Source: Adenophora triphylla var. japonica
Taxonomy: Eukaryota > Streptophyta > Magnoliopsida > Asterales > Campanulaceae
Assembly: GCA_022495995.1 (NCBI GenBank)
Contig: JAFEMH010000760.1
Coordinates: forward strand, 124,001 to 188,000
DNA length: 64,000 nt
Reading direction: 5' to 3'
A program made the position numbers and the translations under genes. A model generated the notes under the pieces. The model ran no database searches, was not told the DNA's origin, and saw only the letters and a program-made list of their open reading frames with translations. Shown here piece by piece: positions 22,501 to 32,017 of the stretch. How positions within the stretch are numbered: position 1 is the stretch's first letter; each line of letters begins with the position of its first letter.

Positions 22501-23239
22501 ATTTTGTTTTTTATAAAAGGTATGCACGACGAAAGATGTAGTGCCCGAAAGAATTATAAGTCTTGCATTGGGTCCTCATATGGATGCGAGGCGGTATAAG
22601 TCTTACATAATAAATGGTTTTTGATTTCGAGTGAAGGATGTCGATAGACGGAGGAAAACTCAAAATAGTGGAGTCATGCTAAATGCAAGTGTGACAAGTT
22701 TTGCAAGCCGAAAGGATAATAATCCCATTGTAGGGGATGTTAACTTCTACGGGGAGTTGATTGAGATCCTTGAAATTCGTTATAGCAACTCAATAAGATT
22801 TGTATTGTTTAAATGTGATTGGGTTGATAACCGGACAGGCAAGATGGAAGATGAGCAAAAATTTACTCTTGTAAACTTCAATCACAAGTTGTATAAGGAT
22901 AATCGAGTTGGTGATGAACCATTCATATTAGCATCTCAAGCTGAGCAAGTTTGGTATGTTAAAGATCCTATAGAAAGTGATTGGAAAGTTGTGATGAGGA
23001 TTACACCAAGAGATAGTTTTGACATATATTCAAATGATGATAAACAAGTTTCAGATTCGATTCCACAATTGGTACCATTTTGCTCACAAAATCTGGATGA
23101 AAATGTTGCTAACGAAGAAGCATCGTGGGTGCGAGAGGGAGTTGATGGGGTCGAGATTGAAACTACTAATATCAATGATGTTGGTGTTGATATGACCGAT
23201 AGTGATGATGTTGATATGGCCGATAATGATGATGATTAG
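19587..23239 (+). pseudogene. CACTA transposase, TNP2 type, four nonsense changes
   Basis: Exons: 19587-21895, 21976-22251, 22338-22437, 22520-23239, all with GT/AG borders and matching phase. The N-terminus (MDKSWID, then CPCKKCANRYQK) is the transposase-associated domain. The TNP2 core follows (YNLPPWLCMKHPY, GPKGPGNKIDVYL, DFPAYAMLSRWS), then DUF4218 (about 21420-21895) and DUF4216 (about 22730-23000), ending in an Asp-rich tail. In-frame stops lie at 20586 (TGA), 20802 (TAG), 21249 (TAG) and 22622 (TGA); each sits where the family has a coding residue. No frameshift is seen. The protein would bind and cut the element ends; this copy cannot make it in full. Confidence 0.92.
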
Positions 23240-23249
23240 TTTGAGTAGT

Positions 23250-23422
23250 ATTTGTTTAGATCTTATTTGCTTACTATTTACTAAGACAATGTTATTACTT
23301 AAGTTTCATGTTTCAATCAAACTTGTTATTTTTGTATGGTTGAATATTAATATTGTTACTTCTATATAATATGTATTTGTTTAGATCTTATTTGCTTACT
23401 ATTTACTAAGACAATGTTATTA
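23250..23422. repeat. Left part of a roughly 120-bp tandem repeat interrupted by an insertion
   Basis: One full and one partial unit of an AT-rich repeat (TTTAGATCTTATTTGCTTAC, then ACTAAGACAATGTTATTACT, then a GTTTCATGTTTCAATCAAAC-type block). Further copies lie at 25075-25280, beyond the segment 23423-25074. Confidence 0.85.
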
Positions 23423-25074
23423 CTAAAATTTGTATCTCCGTCTTATATATAGGTGGGTTGTGCTGAAACTGTAGTGTGGTGGTTCGGTTGGGAATTGGAA
23501 GGAGAATTTGATTGTGGGGGTGTGTTTATTGTTGCACTTTCTTTCTGATTTGTGTGGAGGTTTTGTAGTTGGTTTTTGTGTTGAAAATATGTCTCCTAAG
23601 GAGAGAGACGTTAGAGGGGGTAACAAGAGGGGTAGATAAAACCCGCCGCCCGTAGTCCCAAATGATCCCACTTCCCCTAATGCATCATTGACGCCGTTTA
23701 TGGGATTGACCCAAACCTCCGCTCAAAAGAAAAAAATGGCAGAATTTGGAGGTTAGGAAATTTCAAGTCACCACTTTCCTTCATTTGCCGGTGTTGAGGG
23801 ATTTGGGTTTAGAGACGTTAGTAACAGAATTGATGACGCAAGCCGGGTTAGGTAATTTCTTGGGGAAGACTCCATCTACGTATTTGAGATATTCACTTGA
23901 GTTCCTTTCAACTTTGGAGGTAGGCAAGGGGTCACAAGAAAATTCTATTTGGTTTCATCTGGATGATGAAGCCTATCGAGTGACTTATGATGAGTTGAGG
24001 GGAATCTTTGGGGTTGATCAGCCGAGAGGAAACTGGGTGGAGGCTGATAGGGCGACTTGTTTTTTCTTTTCAGAGCTCACAGGATTGCCCTGCAAAAAGA
24101 AATACCTTAAGGCTTCCTCTCTTTCTCACCCGGCTTGGAAATTATTTTACAGAGGGCTATCTATGTCTTGGTTGGTAAACGGAGAGCCCACTCAATTGAA
24201 TGTGGCTATGGTAAACCTTTTGTGAACGGGGTTGAGGAGTTTTCAGGTGATTCCTGATTGGGTTGATATTTTTGTTCGGAGATGTGAGGCATTTGCCCTT
24301 ACCAAAAAGGGAAACATATCAATAGGGAGATGATCACGTTGATTGCTCAAGCTTGTGTGGGGGAACCCAAACCCGAGGCGATGAGATTGATGGGGGGCAG
24401 GAGTTTTTATTCTGGAGACTGGCTAGTGCAGTATGACAAGTTTGTGAGGGACCTGAGGGCGACAGACAACATGTATTTATTGTTTGAATATGGTACTCCC
24501 AGGAGGACGGTCCATTGCAGGGTAGGGGCCACATTTCCGAGTGGTGAACAGGCCAGGCATTGGCGTATGCCCGATGTTGATGATCAAATGGATTGCGTTG
24601 AAGAGGAGGATGATGATGAGGAGCAGGAAGAGGAGGATCAGGAGAGACAGGGTGGTCAGGGAGGAGAGCAGAACCAGAGCCAGCAGGGTTCTTTTGATCA
24701 ATGGGATACCATGAGGGCATTTCTGGAGAAGCAGGAGCAATCAAGGATCGCTCGGGAGCAGAGCCGACATGCTTTGGAGGATGCTAGATGGGGGGAGGTT
24801 ATCGCTCGGGAACAGAGTCGACAGACTTTAGAGGATGCTAGATGGGGGGGGGAGGTGCAGGATCGTTTTGAGGGGTTGGAAGATGAAACTGCCATTTTGG
24901 GAGCCCGGTATACGCAGCTGGAGGCTTGGGCGATGCAGACAGAGCCCCGTAGTTACGAGCCAGTTTCAGAGGATTATTTGACTATGATGCAATCGAGAGC
25001 CACTGCTCGTGCGCATAGGCGTTCTTCCCGTCAGACCTACTATCAGGGACAAACCTCCGGCTCTCATCAGTGAC
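23423..25074 (+). mobile_element. Segment inserted within the CACTA, carrying a retroelement ORF1-like gene
   Basis: It separates copies of the 120-bp repeat. GTTATTA lies at both borders (23416-23422 and 25075-25081), followed by CT or TT, so a target duplication of 7 to 9 bases is possible; however GTTATTA is also part of the tandem unit. No terminal inverted repeats or LTRs are visible. It begins with a TATA-like TTATATATAGG (23441-23451) and ends just after the ORF stop, as expected for a gene fragment with its promoter. Confidence 0.55.
23589..25073 (+). pseudogene. Athila/retroelement ORF1-like protein, broken
   Basis: Likely start at ATG 23589; stops follow at about 23637 and 23754. 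The recognisable part (23760-24222) contains TPSTYLRYSLEFLSTLE and VTYDELRGIFGV, resembling the ORF1 proteins of Athila-type elements. A stop lies at 24223 and the frame changes near 24330. From there 24330-25073 is open, with an acidic run, a Gln-rich run and a repeat of REQSR-ALEDARWG twice (about 24740-24850) that should be helical. I recognise the family only from these motifs; it may be a domain of unknown function related to, but not identical with, Athila ORF1. Confidence 0.45.
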
Positions 25075-25285
25075 GTTATTATTTATGTTTCATGTTTCAT
25101 TCAAACTTGTTATTTTGTATGGTTGAATATTAATATTGTTAATTGTAATATGTATTTGTTTAGATCTTATTTGCTTACTATTACTAAGACAATGTTATTA
25201 CTTATGTTTCATATTTCAATCAAACTTGTTATTTTGTACGGTTGAATTGAATATTAATATTGTTAATTGTAATATGTATTTGTTC
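25075..25285. repeat. Right part of the interrupted 120-bp tandem repeat
   Basis: Nearly two units matching 23250-23422, with blocks such as TTTGCTTACTATTACTAAG and GAATATTAATATTGTTAATT. The copies on each side of the ORF1-like segment indicate the tandem repeat predates the insertion. Confidence 0.85.
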
Positions 25286-25434
25286 TGCTTCTTTTGATCA
25301 AACTCTTATTTCCTACAGGATCTTGTTGCAGCAGCTCTCTCAAGTTACTTTCCACCTCTGTCATCTGCTTCTCTAGGTACTCTTTTGATGCCTGTAGAAA
25401 TTTGAATATATTAAATGAATATCCAATTTTTACT

Positions 25435-25650
25435 TTGGGATGTCCCCGCCCTGCTTTCCCACCGATTTGGTACCCGTGGGAGCCCCCCCGTACTATTTTA
25501 TACTTTTTCTGTATCAAGCAAGGCTTGCCCTATAGTGTTGTTGTTGTTGTTGTTGTTCCTTGTTGTTGTTGTTGTTGTTGTTGTTCCCCCTGCCCCGCTT
25601 CCCCACCGATTTGGTACCCACGAAGCATGTTCCTTCTTGTTGTTGTTGTA
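25435..25650. repeat. TTG microsatellite with duplicated CCACCGATTTGGTACCC block
   Basis: Two runs of (GTT)n (25530-25557 and 25561-25584) lie between two copies of a segment with CCCACCGATTTGGTACCC (about 25458-25476 and 25601-25620). The longest minus-strand frame (25263-25517) has a coiled-coil-like stretch but no known domain. Confidence 0.75.
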
Positions 25651-25767
25651 TTTGTGATGTGAATGCCATGTTAAAGTGTAGTAATAACTAAAATTGCTTT
25701 AATTAACCCGTTATCAGTCATCATTCATAGATTGCAAAGTTACTTTTCAATAAAACTGAAGAGTTGA

Positions 25768-25859
25768 ATGTTTTTTGTGAAGTGTGTTGTATGTTTTTTG
25801 TTAAATGTGACATATGTTTTTTGTGAAGTGTGTTGTATGTTTTTTGTTAAATGTGACAT
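25768..25859. repeat. Two-copy tandem repeat, 46-bp unit
   Basis: ATGTTTTTTGTGAAGTG through AAATGTGACAT is present twice head to tail (25768-25813, 25814-25859), with a partial third start at 25860. Confidence 0.9.
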
Positions 25860-27090
25860 ATGTTTCTTGTTGTTGTTGTATTTGTTTTTTTTTTCAATTT
25901 TTTGTTGATTCGTAGGAAATGTTATTGTATTTGATTGAGCTTAAGTGCATTATGTTTGCAATTGATTAGAAAAGTATGGTAAATTTGTATTTTCCATATG
26001 TGAGAGCATGATGTTGAGATGAAATTGGGTCATTGTTACACCTTTCAAAACTCCCACCTCCACAAGCATTTGCCCATTCATATTGATGTTTTCCACTATT
26101 ATTGGACAAACTTTTAGGTCGCCACCTAATTCCATTGCCCAGCTTGAACCTTGTTCGTGACTAGAGGATCCATGTGAAACTGCTTCTTTGTTAAGCAACT
26201 GCCAAATTATGAGCAATTTATTATTTTAAAAAATAATCCTCCCATATGGGGGAATCACTAAGTTCATAAACCATCCAATCTTTGAGCAAAATTCAGAAAG
26301 TAATGTACAATTTGAACGTTTGGATCACCATTTTAGCTATCTTAAACACCTCTTCTTGTTCCATGTTGGTGGCTATTTGCCTGACAGAGTTATCAACCTT
26401 ATATTGCAATATCTGAGCAACAGGTATGTGTCATATTGTTTAAGTTCGTTTGCTCGTAATGTCACTGATTATTTATTTTTCCTCAAGAGAAGTGTATCTT
26501 ATAAGTTTTATCATGGTAGCTCGTTCCTATTTCATTCCCCATTCTTGATGTGCTCTTAACATTCTTCATTTCAGTTTCAAATGATAAATGCTATTGTTAC
26601 GAGTTTTGTCTAGATATTTTTTATTTAGTGTTTTAACTCCTTTGTCCTTATTAATAATCAAAATGACCTAGCTCTTTTATTTGGTTATTTTCCTAAATTA
26701 TGGTCTCCTGTTCAGTTGTAATATCTAGTATTTCATCTACTTTTTTCATGTTTCTTTGTACAAAAGCTTAGTCGGTTATAAACTTGATTTGCTCTTATAT
26801 TATCATATGCTGTTATCATTTGGATCATACTCTTTGTAGTATTGTTTTATGTTTTTTATTTTGTTTTCATTATTCTTCAAATTGTACATTACTTTCTGAA
26901 TTTTCTTTTACATTTTGTTTTAGATCAACATTAGTGACAAGTTTTTGTATAATCCCTCTGTCCATGTGCAGCATTTCTGTTGCTGTTGAGTTGTTGCTGT
27001 TGTTGTTTTCTGCCTTGTTCCTTTTCCTGTTGCTGTTGTTGTTTCTTTGCCTTAGAAAGATTTTTAAGTGTTCATGAGTGTTGTTGTTGC
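25860..27090. other. AT-rich CACTA interior without recognised genes
   Basis: No domain in any frame. It contains T-rich and TGTTGC-type low-complexity tracts (26960-27060). Possibly introns or leader of the second CACTA gene, whose first recognised exon starts at 27254. Confidence 0.35.
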
Positions 27091-27095
27091 TGTTT

Positions 27096-27195
27096 ATAGG
27101 TCTTATATAAGATATATAAGACCAATATATGGTCTTATATAAGATACATAAGACCTATAATAAATTTATAGGTCTTATACCTATATTATAAGACT
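27096..27195. repeat. AT-rich inverted repeat (hairpin) upstream of the second CACTA gene
   Basis: ATAGGTCTTATATAAGATA is followed by its near complement and again by the same words: AGGTCTTAT, ATAAGACC, GGTCTTAT, ATAAGACCTAT and a third AGGTCTTATACC, all within 100 bases. A strong foldback lies about 60-160 bases before the ATG at 27254. Confidence 0.75.
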
Positions 27196-27253
27196 GTTTT
27201 TTTGGGTCCTTTACTTGGTTTATCCAATTTTTGTGCTAGAATTGAATTGTCAT

Positions 27254-28770
27254 ATGACAGATATGCCGCCAAGGAAAAATTTAATAACAGGTGAGGGCTC
27301 GAACCATAAAGGAAGAGGACTGGCAAAAGCAACCAGAAAATGGGGTAAAGAGAGATTGAATATAATATGGAATCAATATGGTCAACCAGTTGGTGGGGAA
27401 ATGGCAAAACTAGCTACTAAGCTAGGACATTTTGCTAGAAATGGGGAACATTTACCATTAACTAAAGAGTGGCCTCAGATGGACCGTGCGTGCATAGATG
27501 TCGTATGGAATGACGTTCTGGTAAGTTGTAATCCATATTTCTTACATAAATCTCTAGTACGTAGTCAAAAGTCTTATGATTCTCTAACAATTGTTTTTTT
27601 TCTTTGTTGAATTGTGTATATAGGATAATACAAATGCGCCTCCGGAGTATTACCCAGTTATGAATATTGCTCTCAATAAAGCGTGGCGTGACTGGAAATA
27701 CCAGGTGAGACAAGCATATAATAATTATTACTCAGTTATGAATATTACTCAGTTATGACTTTGTTATGAATATTACTCAGTTATGACTTTGTAATATGGA
27801 AATGTCAGTTGAAACAGTTTTATAAGATGTATGAATCCGACCGGGACGCATTGGCTCACCCACCCCATGGGTGCGTTGTGGGTCAATGGGCTGAACTTGT
27901 TGCGATGTGGGGTACGAACAAGGCTCGGGTATATTTCAAATTAATCTCAATCTATTATCGTGAATGTCTTATATAAGTAGTCAAATTAATACTAATATTA
28001 TCTTTTTTTTTTCCAGGAAATATCAGAAACAAATAAAGCGAATCGAGAAAAGCAAGCGTGTCTGAACCAGACCGGAAAAAAGTCCCATCCCAAAGTCATA
28101 AAAGAGGTTTGTCATCGTTCAATTTAGTTCTCAGTTGTCAATTAATGTTTCTTTTTGTATCGTATATAAATATATTTTTTTGGTCAAATGATTCTATTAT
28201 AAATTGTAGAGAGACGACGAGGGTTTATCAACTGATCGCGTAAGCTTGTTCATAGCTACGCGCACGGGCAAAACACCTGCAGATCAAGAAACCTCTCAAA
28301 TGATTGTAAGTTAAAGTTTCAACCTTTTCTGTTTCAGTTTTGTTATTCTATAGAATACTTTTTTCATTTCTAACTTCATTTTCATAATATTAATTAAAGT
28401 TAAAATATTTATATTGAACATGTTGTTTTTGTTACAGCAAACGTTTAATGATGCAATTGATGAGCTGCCAGAGGAGCAACAAAACTCTCCCAGGGCGCGC
28501 GAAAAGATTTTTACAGGTATGATGGGCACTGATGACCATGGGAGAGTGCGATGTATGGGAGGCGGTGTTAACAAAACTAAGGTGTTTGGTAAATCCTCAA
28601 CTTCTCAGACAGCTGTATTGGAGGCGGAGTCATCCGTCAGAGTAGATTTTGAAAGGCAACTTCAGGAGCAACGCCAACAAAATGAGGAGCAACGCCAACA
28701 GTTTCAACAACAAATTGATGATTTGAAACGTTGTTTTATGGAACAACGTGGAAAAGACGGTAATGAATAG
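27254..28770 (+). CDS. Second CACTA gene, Transposase_24 (TNP1-like) protein, open
   Basis: Six exons join without a stop: 27254-27520, 27624-27704, 27809-27928, 28017-28106, 28210-28305, 28438-28770. Every border is GT/AG and every exon length is a multiple of three, giving about 328 residues. Recognisable family pieces are RGLAKATRKWGKERLNIIWN and QYGQPVGGEMAKLATKLG in exon 1, the MYESDRDALAHPP segment in exon 3, and a C-terminal Gln/Glu-rich coiled coil. In En/Spm elements the second protein binds subterminal motifs and helps excision; that role is inferred. An upstream ATG (27254) or the one at 27263 could be the start. It contrasts with the heavily mutated transposase of the same element. 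Confidence 0.8.
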
Positions 28771-29039
28771 GTGGTGATATGTTTCTCAAAGTTGTGGATT
28801 AAAGACATTGATTGAATTTTGGATACATTCAACAACTAACTTTTTTGTATAATGGTTATTATGTTTGGATACATTCAACATTAATTTTGTGTTAATGGTT
28901 ATTATGTAGATTGTAAACATTGATTGCGGGTGTATTTTTGATTATATACAGGTTGCATTTGTGTGTGTACAGGTTGAATTTGGTTTTTGCGAATGTATTT
29001 TTGGGGAAAGTGAATTATACAGGGCTGGAGGAAAAAAAT
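28771..29039. other. CACTA 3' spacer
   Basis: AT-rich, with two near copies of a TTTGGATACATTCAACA block (about 28817 and 28863). No gene; likely the 3' untranslated region of the second gene. Confidence 0.5.
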
Positions 29040-29573
29040 ATATGCTTATTTACGGCAGAACCCCTCATCCGCCGTAAATAAAGGCCTAGACGACTCGTGC
29101 CCAAAGGGGGGACGAGGGAACCTGGAGGGGGTGCAAATGGGACGACTCGTACCTTGGTGGACGACTCGTCTCTAACAAGTCATTTACGGTGGTGACCACA
29201 TCTGCCGTATAAAATGGGCATGGACGACTCGTCCCCAAAAGGGGGACGAGGGAACCTGGTGGGGGTGCAATTGGGATGACTCGTGACACAGCGGATGACT
29301 CGTCTCTTATTTACGGCGGTTACACCGACCGCCGTATAAAGATTACTCAAATACGCCAGTAATATACGTATGTATTTATTTTATATACGGCGGTGGTAAT
29401 TCAGCCGTATATAGTATTTACGGTGGGATATCCGCCGTAAATACTATATATGGCGATGTTTTATACGGTGGACTATTTACGGCGGCTAGTCCGCCGTAAA
29501 TAGTATATACGGCGGGGCGCGTTTTATATACGGCGAATTTTAACCGCCGTATATAAGCCTCTTTCTTGTAGTG
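29040..29573 (+). repeat. CACTA right subterminal region with duplicated 133-bp unit and paired palindromes
   Basis: Two units of about 130 bases (29088-29220 and 29221-29345) share GGGGGACGAGGGAACCTGG, GGGGGTGCAA and ACGACTCGT or ATGACTCGT motifs. In each unit the last two ACGACTCGT-type sites are centred 19 bases apart (29146/29165 and 29280/29299). CCGCCGTA and TACGGCGG motifs run on to the terminus. The left end of the element lacks the ACGACTCGT sites, so the two ends are not equivalent. Confidence 0.85.
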
Positions 29574-29576
29574 ATT

Positions 29577-29726
29577 GGCTAGTGCCGTCCTAAGCTCTTG
29601 AATTTCTTCCACGAGAGTGTGGATTTGGGTAGCTTGCACCTCTAAGTGATCATTGGCTTCTTCTAGCAGTTTGTGGTTATTATCAGACAAAGTTTCGTCA
29701 CCCGGAATTTCGTCGATGCCGGACAT
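29577..29726 (-). pseudogene. gag: Element B gag, N-terminal 50 codons
   Basis: On the minus strand an ATG at 29726-29724 opens a frame beginning MSGIDEIPGDE and containing a helical, coiled-coil-like stretch (EVQATQIHTLVEEIQELRTA). It runs straight into the CACTA terminus at 29573. The phase matches the gag part at 17705, so this is the severed start of the same gene. Upstream is a 1.24-kb leader and the primer site. Confidence 0.85.
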
Positions 29727-30966
29727 TGTGTTGGGAGTCTTGAGGTTGAGTAGCTTTGGAAAACTGACAGAAGAGACGCAGAGATGGTATCAGGATCAAA
29801 TCTAGCCCCAACGAGTAGGAAGAAGGCTTAAACAGTTCAGGCTCAAACACAGCAAACAGAGACATTGTCTCGTGCGGGACAAGTAGTCTCGCACGAGACA
29901 ATCACACAGGAAGTCGATTTTTTATTAAACCTAATTCTTGGTCGGAACGGAGAATCCGTTTTGAGGGGTTTCTAAGGTCTTTATCAAAACCTAACGACTA
30001 AGTAATCAGTCTAATTTTTGTAAAACAAAGCCATGTAAGATTGTTTGAAGGATTTTTTTAAGGGAATATTTTTATTTTGAAGGGACAAATCCGAAAGGGT
30101 CATTCCGAAGGGACTTTTCCGAAGTGACTATTCCGAGTCCTTCTTTATGGTCAATTTTACATGGCTTTATTTTGATAAAAAATAAGAAGGATCGCCGAGT
30201 CAAAACCGACCGGTCACGGATTGATCCTAAAAAGACAATCTACATGATATGTGGTGATGTAGGGCTAGAAGGCTAGGCTCCCCGCGATATGACAATCTAG
30301 ATGAATTGAATACGCGGAGTGGGATGATCCACTTTGGAGAGACCGGCGACTAGGTGGTTACCGTCATCCGTCCTTAGTGTGGGTCCCGGGTTAATCGGGG
30401 TATGAAATGCAATGACAGATATAGCATGTGTGCGCGTTTGTGAGAGTCAATCTAGGTGACCGAGAAAAATAGAGATTATTTTTTGAAAACTAAAAGAAAA
30501 ACAGATAGTGGCCGCACCAAGTGGTTGCCTACATTTTTTCCAAATTAGGAAGACTCAGACCGTCGTAGTTCCACTCAATGAGAGAGAGAGAGACATAAAC
30601 AATTTAATTAAAGCTTCTGAATTCCCATTGGACCGGGCTTTAATCTAAAAACCCAATCACACGCAGTTTATAAATAATAATCAATTATTTAAACTAAAAA
30701 CGGATTCGAGTTCTACATCTTAAGGGAGGCCTTAAGATGAAAGAACTCTGCAGATAATGTTTTCTGGAATCCCCCTTGCGTGTTCGACTCTCATCTCGCA
30801 TCTTGAGACGAACAGGGAAAACCAGAAGACACACAGATTGCTGAAGCATTGTCTCGCGCGAAACAGGTTTTCCCGTGCGAGACTAGCTTGATCTGAAAAC
30901 AAAAAACGATTTTTTATTTGAAAACCTCTTTTTATTAACGCAAGTTTAAGTCAATTTAAATTTATT
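29727..30966 (-). other. Element B untranslated leader
   Basis: Lies between the primer site and the gag ATG, as expected for a long Tat leader. It holds two palindrome pairs of the element-B type: 29866-29881 with 29885-29900, and 30850-30865 with 30869-30884, each pair centred 19 bases apart. A GA microsatellite lies at 30578-30592. No ORF. Confidence 0.7.
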
Positions 30967-30986
30967 GATCCCCAGCAGAGTCGCCA
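30967..30986 (-). other. Element B primer-binding site (tRNA-Arg)
   Basis: Minus strand TGGCGACTCTGCTGGGGATC, complementary to the 3' end of plant tRNA-Arg (GGGGATCG ... CCGCTGAGG-type family, with CCA). It sits one base from the LTR end, and is the usual primer in the Ogre/Tat lineage. Confidence 0.85.
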
Positions 30987-30987
30987 C

Positions 30988-31950
30988 TGAAGCGATGGTG
31001 AATTGTTTAACATCTTTTGAGTCGCCACCTATATTTATTTAGTTGGAAATATAGAAAAAAACATTTGAAAAGAAATTTTGGGTTCGGGGCTTAGGTTATG
31101 GAATGGGAAGGTCAAGGAGCACCCATTCCACCCAATCCGGAGATCGGTCTTGCTAAAAAAAAGATTTTCAAAGAAAAGATGTTTTAATTAAATAAGTAAA
31201 AGAATCCATTTAACGAGGTTAAATGGAATATAGGATCGATTGCTTTGAGACTATCCCCATGATTTGGGGAGGCTCTAGGCCGATCGTAGGTTTGATGTAT
31301 TATACCACTCTAACAAATCAATTAGAAAGGGAGGATGAAGATTACCTCATGAAGAGATTTGGACAGAGCTTCACTCAAGTTTAGAGTCGAACCTTGATGT
31401 GGACAGAGCTTCGCCTCGGTCCTTGATTATTTCTTTGATGTTTGTTGATCAACAAGGTTGATAAATAAACTTTAGGTGATTTTAGGGTGGTTTACAGGAA
31501 TGTTTCAGGGAGAGAAACCAGTAAATGTAGGGGTTTTGACTGAAAAGTTTGGGATCCAAAATACTGAAAGTCTTCAAGTATTTATAGGTGTTGGAGAGGT
31601 GAAGGTGGAGAGGTAAAATACCCTGGGAAGGTTCCATAACCCAAATTCTATTGGATGACCGGATTGATAAGGTTTTATCCAGAAAGAGGTTGAAATTGAC
31701 GAGGAAACTGACTTCTGCACGTCTGCAGAAGCTTAGTATCGCGCGAGACACGTACGTTCCGCATGGGACAAAGCTGTCAGTGGACAATTCTGTCCTTCCC
31801 TCGTTATCTCGTATGCAGTTTAGTCCAAACTAACGGTCGTTAGTCAAACTTAACGAAACATGATGAAATGGTGGATTTCTACTCTTGACTCAAGGTGAGA
31901 CTTAGAGTAGTATTAATATGCTCCGATGGATTCAGAATGGGGTGTCTACA
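30988..31950 (-). mobile_element. Element B 5' LTR (963 bp)
   Basis: On the minus strand it starts TGTAGACACCCC (31950) and ends CGCTTCA (30988), directly before the primer site. It contains a TATA box (TATAAATA, complement of 31579-31586) and, upstream of it, the palindrome pair at 31735-31770. Right flank is CATGC; the partner duplication is not found because the left end of the element is lost. Confidence 0.9.
31579..31770 (-). promoter_or_regulatory. Element B LTR promoter: palindrome pair plus TATA box
   Basis: Minus strand. Sites at 31755-31770 and 31735-31750 (plus-strand reading of the second: AGTATCGCGCGAGACA), centred 20 bases apart, then TATAAATA at 31586-31579. Matches the layout of the promoter before the antisense ORF at 9238-9336. 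Confidence 0.65.
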
Positions 31951-32017
31951 CATGCCAAAAGAAGCATGACCAAATAAAACATAAACATTATTTTAAAACG
32001 TAAATATTAAATTGTTT

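Larger units (their letters stand above)
17706..29573 (+). mobile_element. Complete CACTA (En/Spm) DNA transposon, 11.87 kb
   Basis: Terminal inverted repeats CACTACAAGAAAG (left) and its complement at the right end, flanked by ATT duplications. It encodes a TNP2-type transposase (19587-23239, broken) and a second gene of the Transposase_24 type (27254-28770, open). Both ends carry subterminal arrays of CCGCCGTA/TACGGCGG motifs. Inside lies a segment with a retroelement ORF1-like protein (23423-25074). It sits in the gag of element B. With a broken transposase it would depend on another copy for movement. Confidence 0.95.
9238..31950 (-). mobile_element. Element B: Tat-type Ty3/gypsy retrotransposon, 3' truncated, split by a CACTA element
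   Basis: From right to left on the minus strand: 5' LTR (30988-31950), tRNA-Arg primer site, leader of about 1.2 kb, gag, protease, reverse transcriptase, RNase H plus a second RNase H, and integrase ending at 11350. An ORF on the opposite strand (9436-10876) follows. The double RNase H and the Arg primer site place it in the Tat lineage, in which extra ORFs on either strand are known. A CACTA element fills 17706-29573. No 3' LTR is visible. Frameshifts and stops in pol show it is immobile on its own. Confidence 0.85.

Noticed and set aside
24334..24744. Minus-strand 136-codon frame opposite the ORF1-like gene
   Set aside because: Mirror of the Glu/Gln-rich coding run on the other strand.
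23416..25081. GTTATTA as proof of transposition
   Set aside because: GTTATTA is part of the tandem unit on both sides, so it would flank the insert by chance anyway; kept only as a possibility.
25294..25662. Plus-strand Val/Cys-rich frame
   Set aside because: Translation of a GTT/TTG microsatellite.
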